64,000 nt of DNA from CF-13 sp035279665 (GTDB lineage: Bacteria > Chloroflexota > Dormibacteria > CF-121), in NCBI GenBank assembly GCA_035279665.1, contig DATEHI010000011.1, forward strand, positions 62,001 to 126,000, given 5' to 3'. The notes below the pieces were generated by a model. The model had not been told where the DNA came from and ran no database searches. It saw only the letters and a list, made by a program, of their open reading frames with translations. Positions 15,609-23,462 of the stretch are shown piece by piece; positions within the stretch are counted from its first letter, which is position 1, and each line of letters opens with the position of its first letter. The translations under genes and the position numbers were made by a program.

Positions 15609-18400
15609 TCGCGACCACCGCTCCGCTCACCGAGGCGCAGCGGGCGGCGGTCGCGCACGCCCAGGGGCCGCTGCTGATCGTCGCGGGAGCAGGCACCGGA
15701 AAGACCCGGGTGCTGGTCGAGCGCTACCGACGGCTGCGCCAGGAGGGCGTGCCCGCGGAACAGATCCTGCTGCTGACCTTCACCGAAAAGGCCGCGCGCG
15801 AGGTGCTCGATCGGGTCGAGCATGAAGACTACCTGCCCGCGGGCGAGCGATTCATCCTCACCTACCATGCCTTCGCGCAGCGGTTTCTCCAGGAAGAGGG
15901 CTGGCTCTGTGGCATCCCGAAGGCCTTCCGCATCGTGTCCGAGGTCCGCAAGTGGGAGCTGATGCGTGATGTCTTGCTGGCGACGCGTCCGCCCCACCTC
16001 TTCCATGCGCAGCGGCCCCACGAGCGGATCGGCGAGCTGCTCAAGCTGGTCGAACGAGCGAAACAGGAGCTGGTCTCACCCGCCGAATTCCGAGCGTGGG
16101 CAGACGCCAACGCGGCGCTCGATGATCCGCTGCTGGCGGCCCAACGGGAGGCCGCGTTCGTCTACAGCGAATACCAGGAGCGGCTGCTTGCCGAGGAACG
16201 CCTCGACTTCGACGACACCATTTATTTCAGTGTGCAGCTCCTGATCCAGGAACCGTCGGTCGCCGCCCGGCAGTCGAAGCGCTTCGCCCACCTGATGGTC
16301 GACGAGTTCCAGGACACCAACTTCGCCCAGAGCCGGCTGCTCGAGCTGCTCGCCGGAGCCGACCGCAACCTGTGCGTGGTGGGTGACGACGACCAGAGCA
16401 TCTACAAGTTCCGGGGTGCCTCGGTCGCCAACCTGCGACGCTTCCACGCCGTCTATCCCGACGCGGCCGTCATTCGGCTGGAGGAGAACTACCGCAGCCG
16501 CGGTCCCATCCTTCGCGCCGCCGGCCGGCTGATCAGCGAGGATCCGCAGCGGCTGGAAAAGCGGCTGATCGCCACGCGCGGCGAGGGGCGGCCGGTCAGC
16601 GTGCTGACGGCCACCAGCGTCACCGAGGAAGCCGATGCCGTCGCCGATGTGGTCAAATCCGCGATCGACGAAGGGCAGCATCCACCGAACGCGATCGCGA
16701 TTCTGCTCCGGGCGAATGCCCACCTGCACAACTTCGCCCGCGCGCTGCAGCGCCACGGCGTCGCCTACCAGGTCAGTGGTGGGCGCGGCTTCTACCAACA
16801 GCCGGAGATCAAGGACTGCCTCGCCTACCTGCGCGCGGTCGACAGCCCGGACGACACCGTCTGCCTGATGCGCTTGCTGAGCCTGCCGCGCTACGCCGCC
16901 GACTCGGTACAGGCCGGCCGCTGGGCGCGTCAGGCGCGCGACGAAGGACGGCGGTTCTTCGATCTCCTCCAGGAATCGACCAACGAGGGAGCGCGCCGCC
17001 TCACCGAGGACCTGCGGCGCTTCAACGACCTGGCGTTGCGGCTCGGTGTCGACGATCTTTTCTACGAGGTGATGGAGCAAACCCACTACCTCGACCTGGA
17101 GCGGTTCCTCGGACCGATCGAGCGGTTGCAGGTCAGCGCCAACGTCCAGAAGCTCGCCGAGCTGATCACGGCGTACTGTGACGAGCACGCCGACCACCAT
17201 TTGTCCGCCTACCTCAAGCACCTCGAAGCCACTGAAGCGGCACAGGCGGACGAGGAAATTGCGCCGCTCGACGAGACCGTCAACGCGGTCCACCTCATGA
17301 CGGTGCACCAGGCGAAGGGGCTGGAGTTCGGCCTTGTCATCGTGCCGCACATGGTTGAGGGCCGCTTCCCCGCGAGCCGCCGCGGCGAAGGGCTCACGCT
17401 GCCGAACGAGCTCTTGAAAGAAGAAGTGCCTCCGGCCGAACAGCACCTCGCGGAAGAGCGCCGCCTGGCTTACGTCGCCCTGACGCGCGCCCGGGAGGAA
17501 ATCGTCTGCACCCTGGCCGGCCGCTACGAGGGCGTCAAGGACTGGCGCCCGTCGCGCTTCCTGACGCCGGTCCGTGGCGATGGCGCGCGCGAGCTCGCCG
17601 CCTCGCAGCTGCTCGCGGCATCGGCCGGCGGCCTCGTCGAAGTCGCCCGCCAGGTCGAGCTGCCGCTCAACGACGCGCCGCCGATTGCGGCGCTGTCGTA
17701 CACGCAGGTCGACACCTACCTCCGGTGCCCGCAGATGTACCAGTACCGTTTCGTCTTCCGGTTACCGACTCGGCCCAAGCCCCAGATGCAGTTCGGGCGC
17801 ATCCTGCACGAGGCGCTCAAGGATGCGCTGGGCAGCATCGACCGCGAACAGACGCTGACCTGGGCGATGGTGGACTCCGCCTACGTGGCGGCCTGGGCGA
17901 GAGAGCGGTTCTGCGCCCCGGAGCAGGCGCCATCTTTGCAGGACCTGGGGCGGACCTACTTACGCCGCGCCTTCGACGCCGGCGACTTGAGCAAGCCGCT
18001 CCTGCTGGAGCAGCCTTTCAGCCTGCGCGTCGATGGGCTGAGGCTGACCGGGCGGATCGATCGCGTCGACCGCCATCCGGATGGTGCCTATGAGGTCATC
18101 GATTACAAGACCGGATCGGCCAAGCGTGCCGCGGATCTTCAGCGCGACCTGCAGCTAGGCGTGTACGCGCTCGCCGCCCGCGAGGTCTTTCACTTCGACC
18201 CGCTGAGCCTGTCCTACTACTACCTGGAGACCAGCGAGCGGATCACCGTCGACAAGCCGCAGGAGCGGCTGGAAGAAGACCGGCAGACGATCGTCAACGT
18301 GGCGGAGGGGATCCGTGCCGAACTCTTTATGGCCAGGCCGGATCGCATGAAATGCGGGGGGTGCGATTTCCGCCAGCTCTGCCCCAGCGCGGCGGTCTAG
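15605..18400 (+). CDS. UvrD/Rep superfamily helicase fused to RecB-type (PD-(D/E)XK) nuclease with Fe-S cysteines
   Basis: 931-residue superfamily 1A helicase-nuclease, AdnA/AddAB-like. Helicase motifs: Walker A AGAGTGKT (27-34), motif II DEFQDTN (~232), GDDDQSIYKFRGA motif III, NYRSR motif IV, TVHQAKGLEF motif V (~560), YVALTRAREE motif VI. The C-terminal third is a PD-(D/E)XK nuclease: SYTQVDTYLRCP, GRILHEALKDAL, GRIDRVDRHPDGAYEVIDYKTG. One Cys before the nuclease (LRCPQMYQ, ~705) and three at the end (KCGGCDFRQLC) form the 4Fe-4S staple of AddB/AdnB-type enzymes. Likely role: double-strand-break end processing. Unusually, it is coupled to recF-dciA. Confidence 0.92.
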   Translation: MIATTAPLTEAQRAAVAHAQGPLLIVAGAGTGKTRVLVERYRRLRQEGVPAEQILLLTFTEKAAREVLDRVEHEDYLPAGERFILTYHAFAQRFLQEEGWLCGIPKAFRIVSEVRKWELMRDVLLATRPPHLFHAQRPHERIGELLKLVERAKQELVSPAEFRAWADANAALDDPLLAAQREAAFVYSEYQERLLAEERLDFDDTIYFSVQLLIQEPSVAARQSKRFAHLMVDEFQDTNFAQSRLLELLAGADRNLCVVGDDDQSIYKFRGASVANLRRFHAVYPDAAVIRLEENYRSRGPILRAAGRLISEDPQRLEKRLIATRGEGRPVSVLTATSVTEEADAVADVVKSAIDEGQHPPNAIAILLRANAHLHNFARALQRHGVAYQVSGGRGFYQQPEIKDCLAYLRAVDSPDDTVCLMRLLSLPRYAADSVQAGRWARQARDEGRRFFDLLQESTNEGARRLTEDLRRFNDLALRLGVDDLFYEVMEQTHYLDLERFLGPIERLQVSANVQKLAELITAYCDEHADHHLSAYLKHLEATEAAQADEEIAPLDETVNAVHLMTVHQAKGLEFGLVIVPHMVEGRFPASRRGEGLTLPNELLKEEVPPAEQHLAEERRLAYVALTRAREEIVCTLAGRYEGVKDWRPSRFLTPVRGDGARELAASQLLAASAGGLVEVARQVELPLNDAPPIAALSYTQVDTYLRCPQMYQYRFVFRLPTRPKPQMQFGRILHEALKDALGSIDREQTLTWAMVDSAYVAAWARERFCAPEQAPSLQDLGRTYLRRAFDAGDLSKPLLLEQPFSLRVDGLRLTGRIDRVDRHPDGAYEVIDYKTGSAKRAADLQRDLQLGVYALAAREVFHFDPLSLSYYYLETSERITVDKPQERLEEDRQTIVNVAEGIRAELFMARPDRMKCGGCDFRQLCPSAAV

Positions 18401-18639
18401 CGAAGACTCGCTTCATCCGGCGGTGCGTCGTCGAGGCTGGCTGCACCTTTAGCGTTCCGGTCATCGTTGAGTCAGCAAGCCACCTTGTCGACGCGACGGC
18501 TCGTGCGCGAATCGCTCACGGGTCATCGAGTTGACTTGGCCATCGTGGATGCCTCAAACCTCTAAGGGGCCGCCCAGAGTCGCAGCACTCGCTCGTTGAA
18601 GCGCGCGGTCAGTCTGTTCCTGCGCCACCGTGATGGCAA
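18401..18639. other. Intergenic region, nothing recognised
   Basis: 239 bases after the helicase-nuclease stop. No open frame longer than the shadow of the helicase end, no tRNA and no strong hairpin were seen. Confidence 0.5.
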
Positions 18640-18864
18640 CTAGCTCGTCGGCCGGAACGGCGGAAGGGGCGAGATGCCCATGATGGCAGCCAGCACCACC
18701 CAGCAACCAGTCAACACACCCGAAACGCCGGTAAGCCGCCAGGTCATCGAAGGAGGGTCGTTAGGGTTCCACCCGCGAGCTAGCGGTACCCCTCGGCCGC
18801 TAGCGATTTCGTAAACGCTGGTCGCAATAAGAAGAAGTCCGAAGACGATTAAGAAGATTCGCAT
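18640..18864 (-). CDS. Small two-helix membrane protein, unknown function
   Basis: 74 residues with a clear membrane topology: helix 1 at ~2-20 (IFLIVFGLLLIATSVYEIA), a polar loop (GRGVPLARGWNPNDPPSM), and helix 2 at ~45-66 (LTGVSGVLTGCWVVLAAIMG), ending in a short Pro-rich tail. It stands alone between long genes on a relatively AT-rich stretch. No family recognised. The amphipathic pattern and ATG start argue that it is a real gene. Confidence 0.6.
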   Translation of the reverse strand: MRIFLIVFGLLLIATSVYEIASGRGVPLARGWNPNDPPSMTWRLTGVSGVLTGCWVVLAAIMGISPLPPFRPTS

Positions 18865-19166
18865 TGACGATCGCCGATCCTCGTGGCTGTGGCCGGCAGA
18901 GAGACGATCGCGTCCGCAACACTGATAGCACGACCTTTCCCCCAGCCTGGCGGCGGAGCAGATGGCATTTGAGCCTATTGTTACCTACCGGAGAGCAGCG
19001 AGGGAAGAATCAGAATAGCTCGAGTCATGCCTCGTGGGACGGCTGACGGCAATGGCTTGGTTAATTGGTCAGGTCCGGCAACTAGCCTCCGCTGGCTACG
19101 TCCTATCGGACCACCGTCCGCGCCGCGCTCATGGTCTGCAGCGAAGCAGGTCCTTGAGGCGAAGGG
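18865..19166. other. Intergenic region with a nested hairpin
   Basis: 302 bases without a supported gene. The only structure noticed is the hairpin at 19072-19112, just downstream of the minus-strand glycosyltransferase stop. Composition is less GC-rich than in the neighbouring genes. Confidence 0.5.
19072..19112 (-). terminator. Nested hairpin downstream of the glycosyltransferase
   Basis: Outer arms GGTCCG (19072-19077) and CGGACC (19107-19112) enclose an inner TAGCC-N6-GGCTA hairpin (19083-19098). It lies about 55 bases after the stop of the minus-strand gene. There is no T-run, so it may be a weak terminator or an RNA-stabilising end. Confidence 0.35.
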
Positions 19167-20288
19167 TCAGACACCCATTCGGACCAGGACGTCGGCGGTC
19201 TGAAAAGCCGCGCCGGGGTCGGCGGCCGCGCGCACCCTCTCCGAGTCCTGCAGTCGTTCCACCTGCGGCTTCGCATACCACTCGGTTACGGCCTCCACCA
19301 GTTCATCCGGCCGCGGCACGAAGCGGCCTAGGCGGCGGCCGACCACCTCTTGCACGTTGCCCTCTTCCTGGCCCGGTAAGTAGCCCGTCAGCAGCAGCGG
19401 GCAACCGCAGGCCAGGCCCTCCGCGATCATGCCGGGGCCGGCCCGCGTGACGAGCAGGTCGGATGCGAGCAACAGGTCCGGCATGTTGTCGACGAAGCCG
19501 AAGACGTGGACGCCGGCGTGATTGTCATCGCGGATGCGCTGCGCTAGCGCCTCGTTACGCCCGCAGATGGCGAGCACCTGGATGTCGAGCGGCGATCGGG
19601 CTAGCGCGGCCGCGTACTTACGCAGCGGTTCCGTGCCATCGCCACCGCCCGCCAACAAAACCGTGGGGGCGTGCGGGCGCAGGCGCAGCTGGAGCCGCAT
19701 CGCCGTTTTGTCAGTGAATCCCCGGATCGCGTCCTGGAATCGTGGATGGATGGGCAGCCCCGACTTGACGAGGCGATCGGCCGGCACCCCGCGGCGGCGG
19801 CACAGCTCGACGGCGGCATCGGAGGGACAGATGATGCAGTCCGCCGTCAGGTCGGTCCATGCCTGGTGAAAGTTGATCCAGTCGGTGATCACGGTGACGC
19901 GCGGGACGCCATAGGGCATGACGTCCACGGCGACATGGTTCAGCAGCGGATGGAAGCTGGCCACCAACGCCGGTCGTGGATCGAGCGCGCCCCGGAGCTT
20001 GCGCCGCAGTCCGCGGCCGACTGCGTGCTGGAAGAGACGGACGGCTGGCTTGAAATTGGTGGCGCGGTATGCGGCGCCCCACAGGAACGGCGCCCGCCGC
20101 GTGATCGGCCCGTAGAGGGCGGTCAGGCGCCCGGCGATGACACGCTGGTCGCCCATGGGGTCAAAGAGCTCAACCCGAAATTGGTTCGGATGGCGGCGAG
20201 CGAGCGCCGCGGCCACGGCCTCCGCGGCCGCACGATGGCCGGCGCCAGTGTCGGAAAAGAGGAAAAGGAGGCGCTTAGGGGCGGCCAC
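19167..20288 (-). CDS. MGDG synthase / processive diacylglycerol glycosyltransferase-like enzyme (GT28 type)
   Basis: 373-residue GT-B glycosyltransferase related to MGDG synthase, UgtP and MurG. N-terminus RLLFLFSDTGAGHRAAAEAVA carries the acceptor-side GxGH motif (~14-17); the MGDG-synthase domain shows ALVASFHPLLNHVAVD and PRVTVITDWINFHQAW. The donor-binding half has LLAGGGDGTEPL, VFGFVDNMPDLLLASDLLVTRAGPGMIAEGLACGCPLLLTGYLPGQEEGN. It probably makes a membrane glycolipid at the cytoplasmic face. The K+ channel gene ends 18 bases upstream on the same strand. Exact sugar and lipid not predictable. Confidence 0.85.
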   Translation of the reverse strand: MAAPKRLLFLFSDTGAGHRAAAEAVAAALARRHPNQFRVELFDPMGDQRVIAGRLTALYGPITRRAPFLWGAAYRATNFKPAVRLFQHAVGRGLRRKLRGALDPRPALVASFHPLLNHVAVDVMPYGVPRVTVITDWINFHQAWTDLTADCIICPSDAAVELCRRRGVPADRLVKSGLPIHPRFQDAIRGFTDKTAMRLQLRLRPHAPTVLLAGGGDGTEPLRKYAAALARSPLDIQVLAICGRNEALAQRIRDDNHAGVHVFGFVDNMPDLLLASDLLVTRAGPGMIAEGLACGCPLLLTGYLPGQEEGNVQEVVGRRLGRFVPRPDELVEAVTEWYAKPQVERLQDSERVRAAADPGAAFQTADVLVRMGV

Positions 20289-20306
20289 GACCGCTCCCGC
20301 GCCGCG

Positions 20307-21221
20307 TCAGAGCAGCCGTTCGGCGGCGCTCATCTGCTTGCGCGTTCCAATGGCGACCAGCAGGTCGTCGCTCTCGAGGACCTGCGTGTCCGGTGGGTTG
20401 ATGCGCAGCTGCCCGCTGCGCTTGCGAATGGCCAGCACGTTCGCGCCCGCTTCGACGATCCCCGAGTCGGCGAGCGTGCGGCCCAGCACCCTGGAGCCGG
20501 ATTCCACCAGCAACTCCTCGATAACCAGGTCGATGTTCTCGCCATGGAGCACGGTGTCCAGGACGTCGACCGCCACCGGCCGAACTGCCAGCGCTGCCAT
20601 CCGGTGGGCACCCATCAGGTAGGGGGAGACGACCTGGTTGGCGCCGGCACGCCGCAGCTTTTCGGTGGAGTCCTGGTACGAGGAGCGGGCGACGATCAGG
20701 AGGGCCGGATTCAGCGACCGGGCGGTGAGGGTGATGAAGACGTTGCGCTCGTCGGAGTCGACCGCTGTGACCAACCCCTTGGCGCGTAGGATCCCGGCCT
20801 TGAGCAAGGCGTCGTCCGAGGCGGCGTCTCCTTCGACATAGAGCAGGTCGCTCGCGTGCAGCCGCTCGAGTGGTTCGAGATTGCTCTCGACGACGACGAA
20901 GGGCGTGTCGAGCTGCCGAAACTCCTGCGCGACTCGCGTTCCCATCCGGCCGTATCCGCAGACGATGAAGTGGTCGTTCAGGCCGGCGATCCGGCGTTCC
21001 ATGCCGCGCATCCTAGCGTACCGGCCGAGGTGTCCTTCGATGAGCGTTTCCGCGAGGATGCCGAGCGTATAGAGCATCGTGCCCACACCCAGGACGATGA
21101 CCGTCATGGTGAAGACCCGGCCGCCCTCGCCGAGCGGATGGACCTCCTCATAGCCGACCGTCGTCACGGTGGTGAGGACCATGAAGAGGGAGTCGACGAA
21201 GTTCCAGCGCAGCAGCACCAT
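20307..21221 (-). CDS. Potassium channel with TrkA-N/RCK and TrkA-C domains; N-terminus problematic
   Basis: Two-helix K+ channel subunit with cytoplasmic RCK gating domains. The selectivity filter TVTTVGYEE is at ~18-26, followed by TM2 (TMTVIVLGVGTMLYTLGILAE), a TrkA-N Rossmann domain starting FIVCGYGRMGTRVAQEF and a TrkA-C domain near the end. From ATG 21221 only the pore and TM2 are included. The missing TM1 (RFRLPLLVLTLVFCYGTIGYM) is encoded in frame directly upstream to ~21285, but no ATG, GTG or TTG is available there. Either a rare start is used or a frameshift joins it to the ATG at 21363 in another frame. Confidence 0.85.
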   Translation of the reverse strand: MVLLRWNFVDSLFMVLTTVTTVGYEEVHPLGEGGRVFTMTVIVLGVGTMLYTLGILAETLIEGHLGRYARMRGMERRIAGLNDHFIVCGYGRMGTRVAQEFRQLDTPFVVVESNLEPLERLHASDLLYVEGDAASDDALLKAGILRAKGLVTAVDSDERNVFITLTARSLNPALLIVARSSYQDSTEKLRRAGANQVVSPYLMGAHRMAALAVRPVAVDVLDTVLHGENIDLVIEELLVESGSRVLGRTLADSGIVEAGANVLAIRKRSGQLRINPPDTQVLESDDLLVAIGTRKQMSAAERLL

Positions 21222-21476
21222 GTAGCCGATCGTCCCGTAGCAGAAGACCAGGGTCAGGACGAGGAGCGGTAGCCGAAAGCGCTTTAGCGGGTTGACTGGC
21301 GCTGAGTGGATCGTAAGTTTGGGTTCCGGCCAGGGTGGCTAAGAATCCGGACAACGGTAGCATAGGGCGCCCCCAGCGACAACCCGGGACAACCTCGGAA
21401 CGCGTTCGAAGTTGACCGCGCGGTTACCAAACCACGACGATGGGGTGGCGACCCGCTACCAGGAGGCCAGCCAAAT

Positions 21477-22745
21477 TTGAAACCGCTCGCGATCGTCAGC
21501 CTGCACGCCTCGCCGGTCGCCGCCCTGGGGGCCGGCGAAAACGGCGGAATGAACGTCTACGTGCGGGCGGTCTGCGAGGAGCTGAGCCGGCGCGGGATCG
21601 CGACCGAGGTCTTCACGCGACGCTCGACTGCGCAGGGGCGGGACAGGATCCGGCTGGCCGAGCGGAGCTGGGTGACGCGCCTGGCTGTGGGGCCTGCCGA
21701 GGACATCGAGAAGGGGCGGCTGTTCGATCTACTCCCCGACTTCAGCGAGGCCATTCTGAGTGAGCAGCGCCGCCGCCGAGTGAGCTTCAGCCTGGTCCAC
21801 AGCCACTACTGGCTCTCCGGCTGGGTCGCCTCACGCTTGCGCGATGAATGGAACCTGCCATGGTTCCACACCTTTCATACCCTGGCGCGCGTCAAGAACG
21901 AAATGGCCGCGGAGGGCGCGATCGTCGAGCCAGAGCATCGGATCGCAGTGGAGCAGGCGATCGTGCGCAATTGCGATCACCTGATCGCTTCCAGCGTGCA
22001 GGAGGCCGATGACCTGATTCGTCTTTATGGCGCCTCGCGCAACCGGCTGAGCGTGGTCGCACCCGGCGTCGACCTCGAGGTCTTCACGAAACGGCCGACC
22101 GCTGCGCTCCGCAAGCGCCTTGGTCTGGGCGCCGCCGGCGTGGTTGTCTTCGCGGGACGCCTCGAGCGCCTCAAGGGCGCCGAGACCGTGATCCGGGCGA
22201 TGGCGCACCTCGCTGCCGATGGGACTCAGGCGGAACCGCCGGTCCTGTTGGTGATCGGTGATGACAGCCACAACGGCGCCAGCGAGAGCCGGCTGAGCGG
22301 CGGCGAACGGGCCCGGCTGATCGCGCTGGCGGATTCGCTCGGAATCGGCAAGCAGGTCCGTTTTTTGGGGTCAGTGGACCAGCCGGCGCTGGCCGGCTAT
22401 CTCAGCCTGGCGTCGGTCTGCGTCGTCCCCTCCTACAGCGAGTCCTTCGGGCTGGTCGCGCTCGAGGCGGCAGCCTGCGGCACGCCGGTGGTGGCGGCCC
22501 GCGTCGGCGGCCTCCCCACCATCGTCAAGGACGGCCTCACCGGTTACACGCTGGTTTCCCACGATCCCGCGCAGTACGCGGAGCGGATCGGTCGCCTGCT
22601 CGCCGACGAGGAACTGCGGCGATGCTTCAGCCGTCGCAGCCGGCTGGTCGCGACCCAGTTCACCTGGAAGGAGACCGTCGACCGGCTGATCGCCGAATAC
22701 ACGGCCCATCCCCAGCCGGTCCTGCGTCCTGCCGTCGCCGGCTAG
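21477..22745 (+). CDS. GT4 glycosyltransferase, MshA / sucrose-phosphate-synthase-like
   Basis: 422-residue GT-B retaining glycosyltransferase (GT4). The N-terminal GAGENGGMNVYVRAVCEEL block (~18-36) matches the MshA/sucrose synthase subgroup, as does SLVHSHYWLSGWVA (~103-116). C-terminal donor site: FAGRLERLKGAETVI, then SYSESFGLVALEAAACGTPVVA (~320-341) with the EX7E pair. It starts at TTG 21477, preceded by AGGAGG at 21461-21466, which settles the start. Mycothiol or another glycoside could be the product; no other mycothiol genes are visible here. Confidence 0.85.
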   Translation: MKPLAIVSLHASPVAALGAGENGGMNVYVRAVCEELSRRGIATEVFTRRSTAQGRDRIRLAERSWVTRLAVGPAEDIEKGRLFDLLPDFSEAILSEQRRRRVSFSLVHSHYWLSGWVASRLRDEWNLPWFHTFHTLARVKNEMAAEGAIVEPEHRIAVEQAIVRNCDHLIASSVQEADDLIRLYGASRNRLSVVAPGVDLEVFTKRPTAALRKRLGLGAAGVVVFAGRLERLKGAETVIRAMAHLAADGTQAEPPVLLVIGDDSHNGASESRLSGGERARLIALADSLGIGKQVRFLGSVDQPALAGYLSLASVCVVPSYSESFGLVALEAAACGTPVVAARVGGLPTIVKDGLTGYTLVSHDPAQYAERIGRLLADEELRRCFSRRSRLVATQFTWKETVDRLIAEYTAHPQPVLRPAVAG

Positions 22746-22761
22746 TCGCTTCCAATCAACC

Positions 22762-22818
22762 TTGACGTCCGGGCACAGGTTTGATTTAATAGGCCGGCAT
22801 TTGATTGATTGACCAAAT
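22762..22818 (+). promoter_or_regulatory. Promoter and candidate operator of the TetR-MMPL operon
   Basis: TTGACG (22762-22767), 17-base spacer, TTTAAT (22785-22790): the best -35/-10 pair in the window. Immediately downstream an inverted repeat ATTTG-N10-CAAAT (22799-22818) overlaps the transcript start, as expected for autorepression by the TetR protein encoded next. Confidence 0.6.
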
Positions 22819-22837
22819 AAACGCTGGAGAGTAGCCG

Positions 22838-23461
22838 GTGCCCGACCAGACAAAGGAACGGATCGTCGACGCCGCCTATCGCACGCTCGTCAAGCGGGGC
22901 TACCACGAGACTTCGATGAAGGACATCGCGGCCGAAGCCGGCGTGGCGCCGGGACTCGCGCATTACTACTTCGAGACCAAGGAAGACCTGCTGGTCGCGG
23001 CCATCGAACATGCCTGCGAGCCCCTCACGGGGGCCTGGCAACAGGCCGGGGTGAACCTCACCGGACCGCTCCCGGAGGACGCCGACCCGCTGATGGTCGC
23101 CCGCATGGGGTTCGAGCTTGCCAAAGAGGAGCTCCAGACCCGCCGAGGCCTCTTCCTGCTGACCTTCGATATGTTCGGCGTTGGACTGCACAACGCCAAG
23201 ATCGCGGCGGCGGTCCATACCTTCATCGAGGAGCGGCGCGCCTTCATCGCGCGCATCACCCAGGGCGTGATCGCCGGCATGGCTGACCCGCCGATTGCGT
23301 CGGCCGATGCACTCGCGGCCGCCATCTGGGGAAGCTTGCATGGCATCTACCTGCAGAAGGTGATGAACCCTGAGTTCGACGCCGAGGCGGCGATCGACGC
23401 CCTGAGCGAGATGACGATCGCCTTTGCAACCAGACCGCGGGTTTCGCTGGAGGTGGGCTGA
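22838..23461 (+). CDS. TetR family transcriptional regulator
   Basis: 207-residue repressor. N-terminal helix-turn-helix: KERIVDAAYRTLVKRGYHETSMKDIAAEAGVAPGLAHYYFETKEDLLVAAI, the canonical TetR_N pattern (~6-57). The C-terminal half is an all-helical ligand domain without a recognisable ligand motif. The GTG start is preceded by GGAGAG. One base separates its stop from the MMPL gene, so it very likely controls that exporter. The operator candidate is at 22799-22818. Confidence 0.93.
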   Translation: MPDQTKERIVDAAYRTLVKRGYHETSMKDIAAEAGVAPGLAHYYFETKEDLLVAAIEHACEPLTGAWQQAGVNLTGPLPEDADPLMVARMGFELAKEELQTRRGLFLLTFDMFGVGLHNAKIAAAVHTFIEERRAFIARITQGVIAGMADPPIASADALAAAIWGSLHGIYLQKVMNPEFDAEAAIDALSEMTIAFATRPRVSLEVG

Positions 23462-23462
23462 C

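Noticed and set aside
16076..17446. 456-codon open frame on the minus strand
   Set aside because: Antisense of the helicase-nuclease; no motif.
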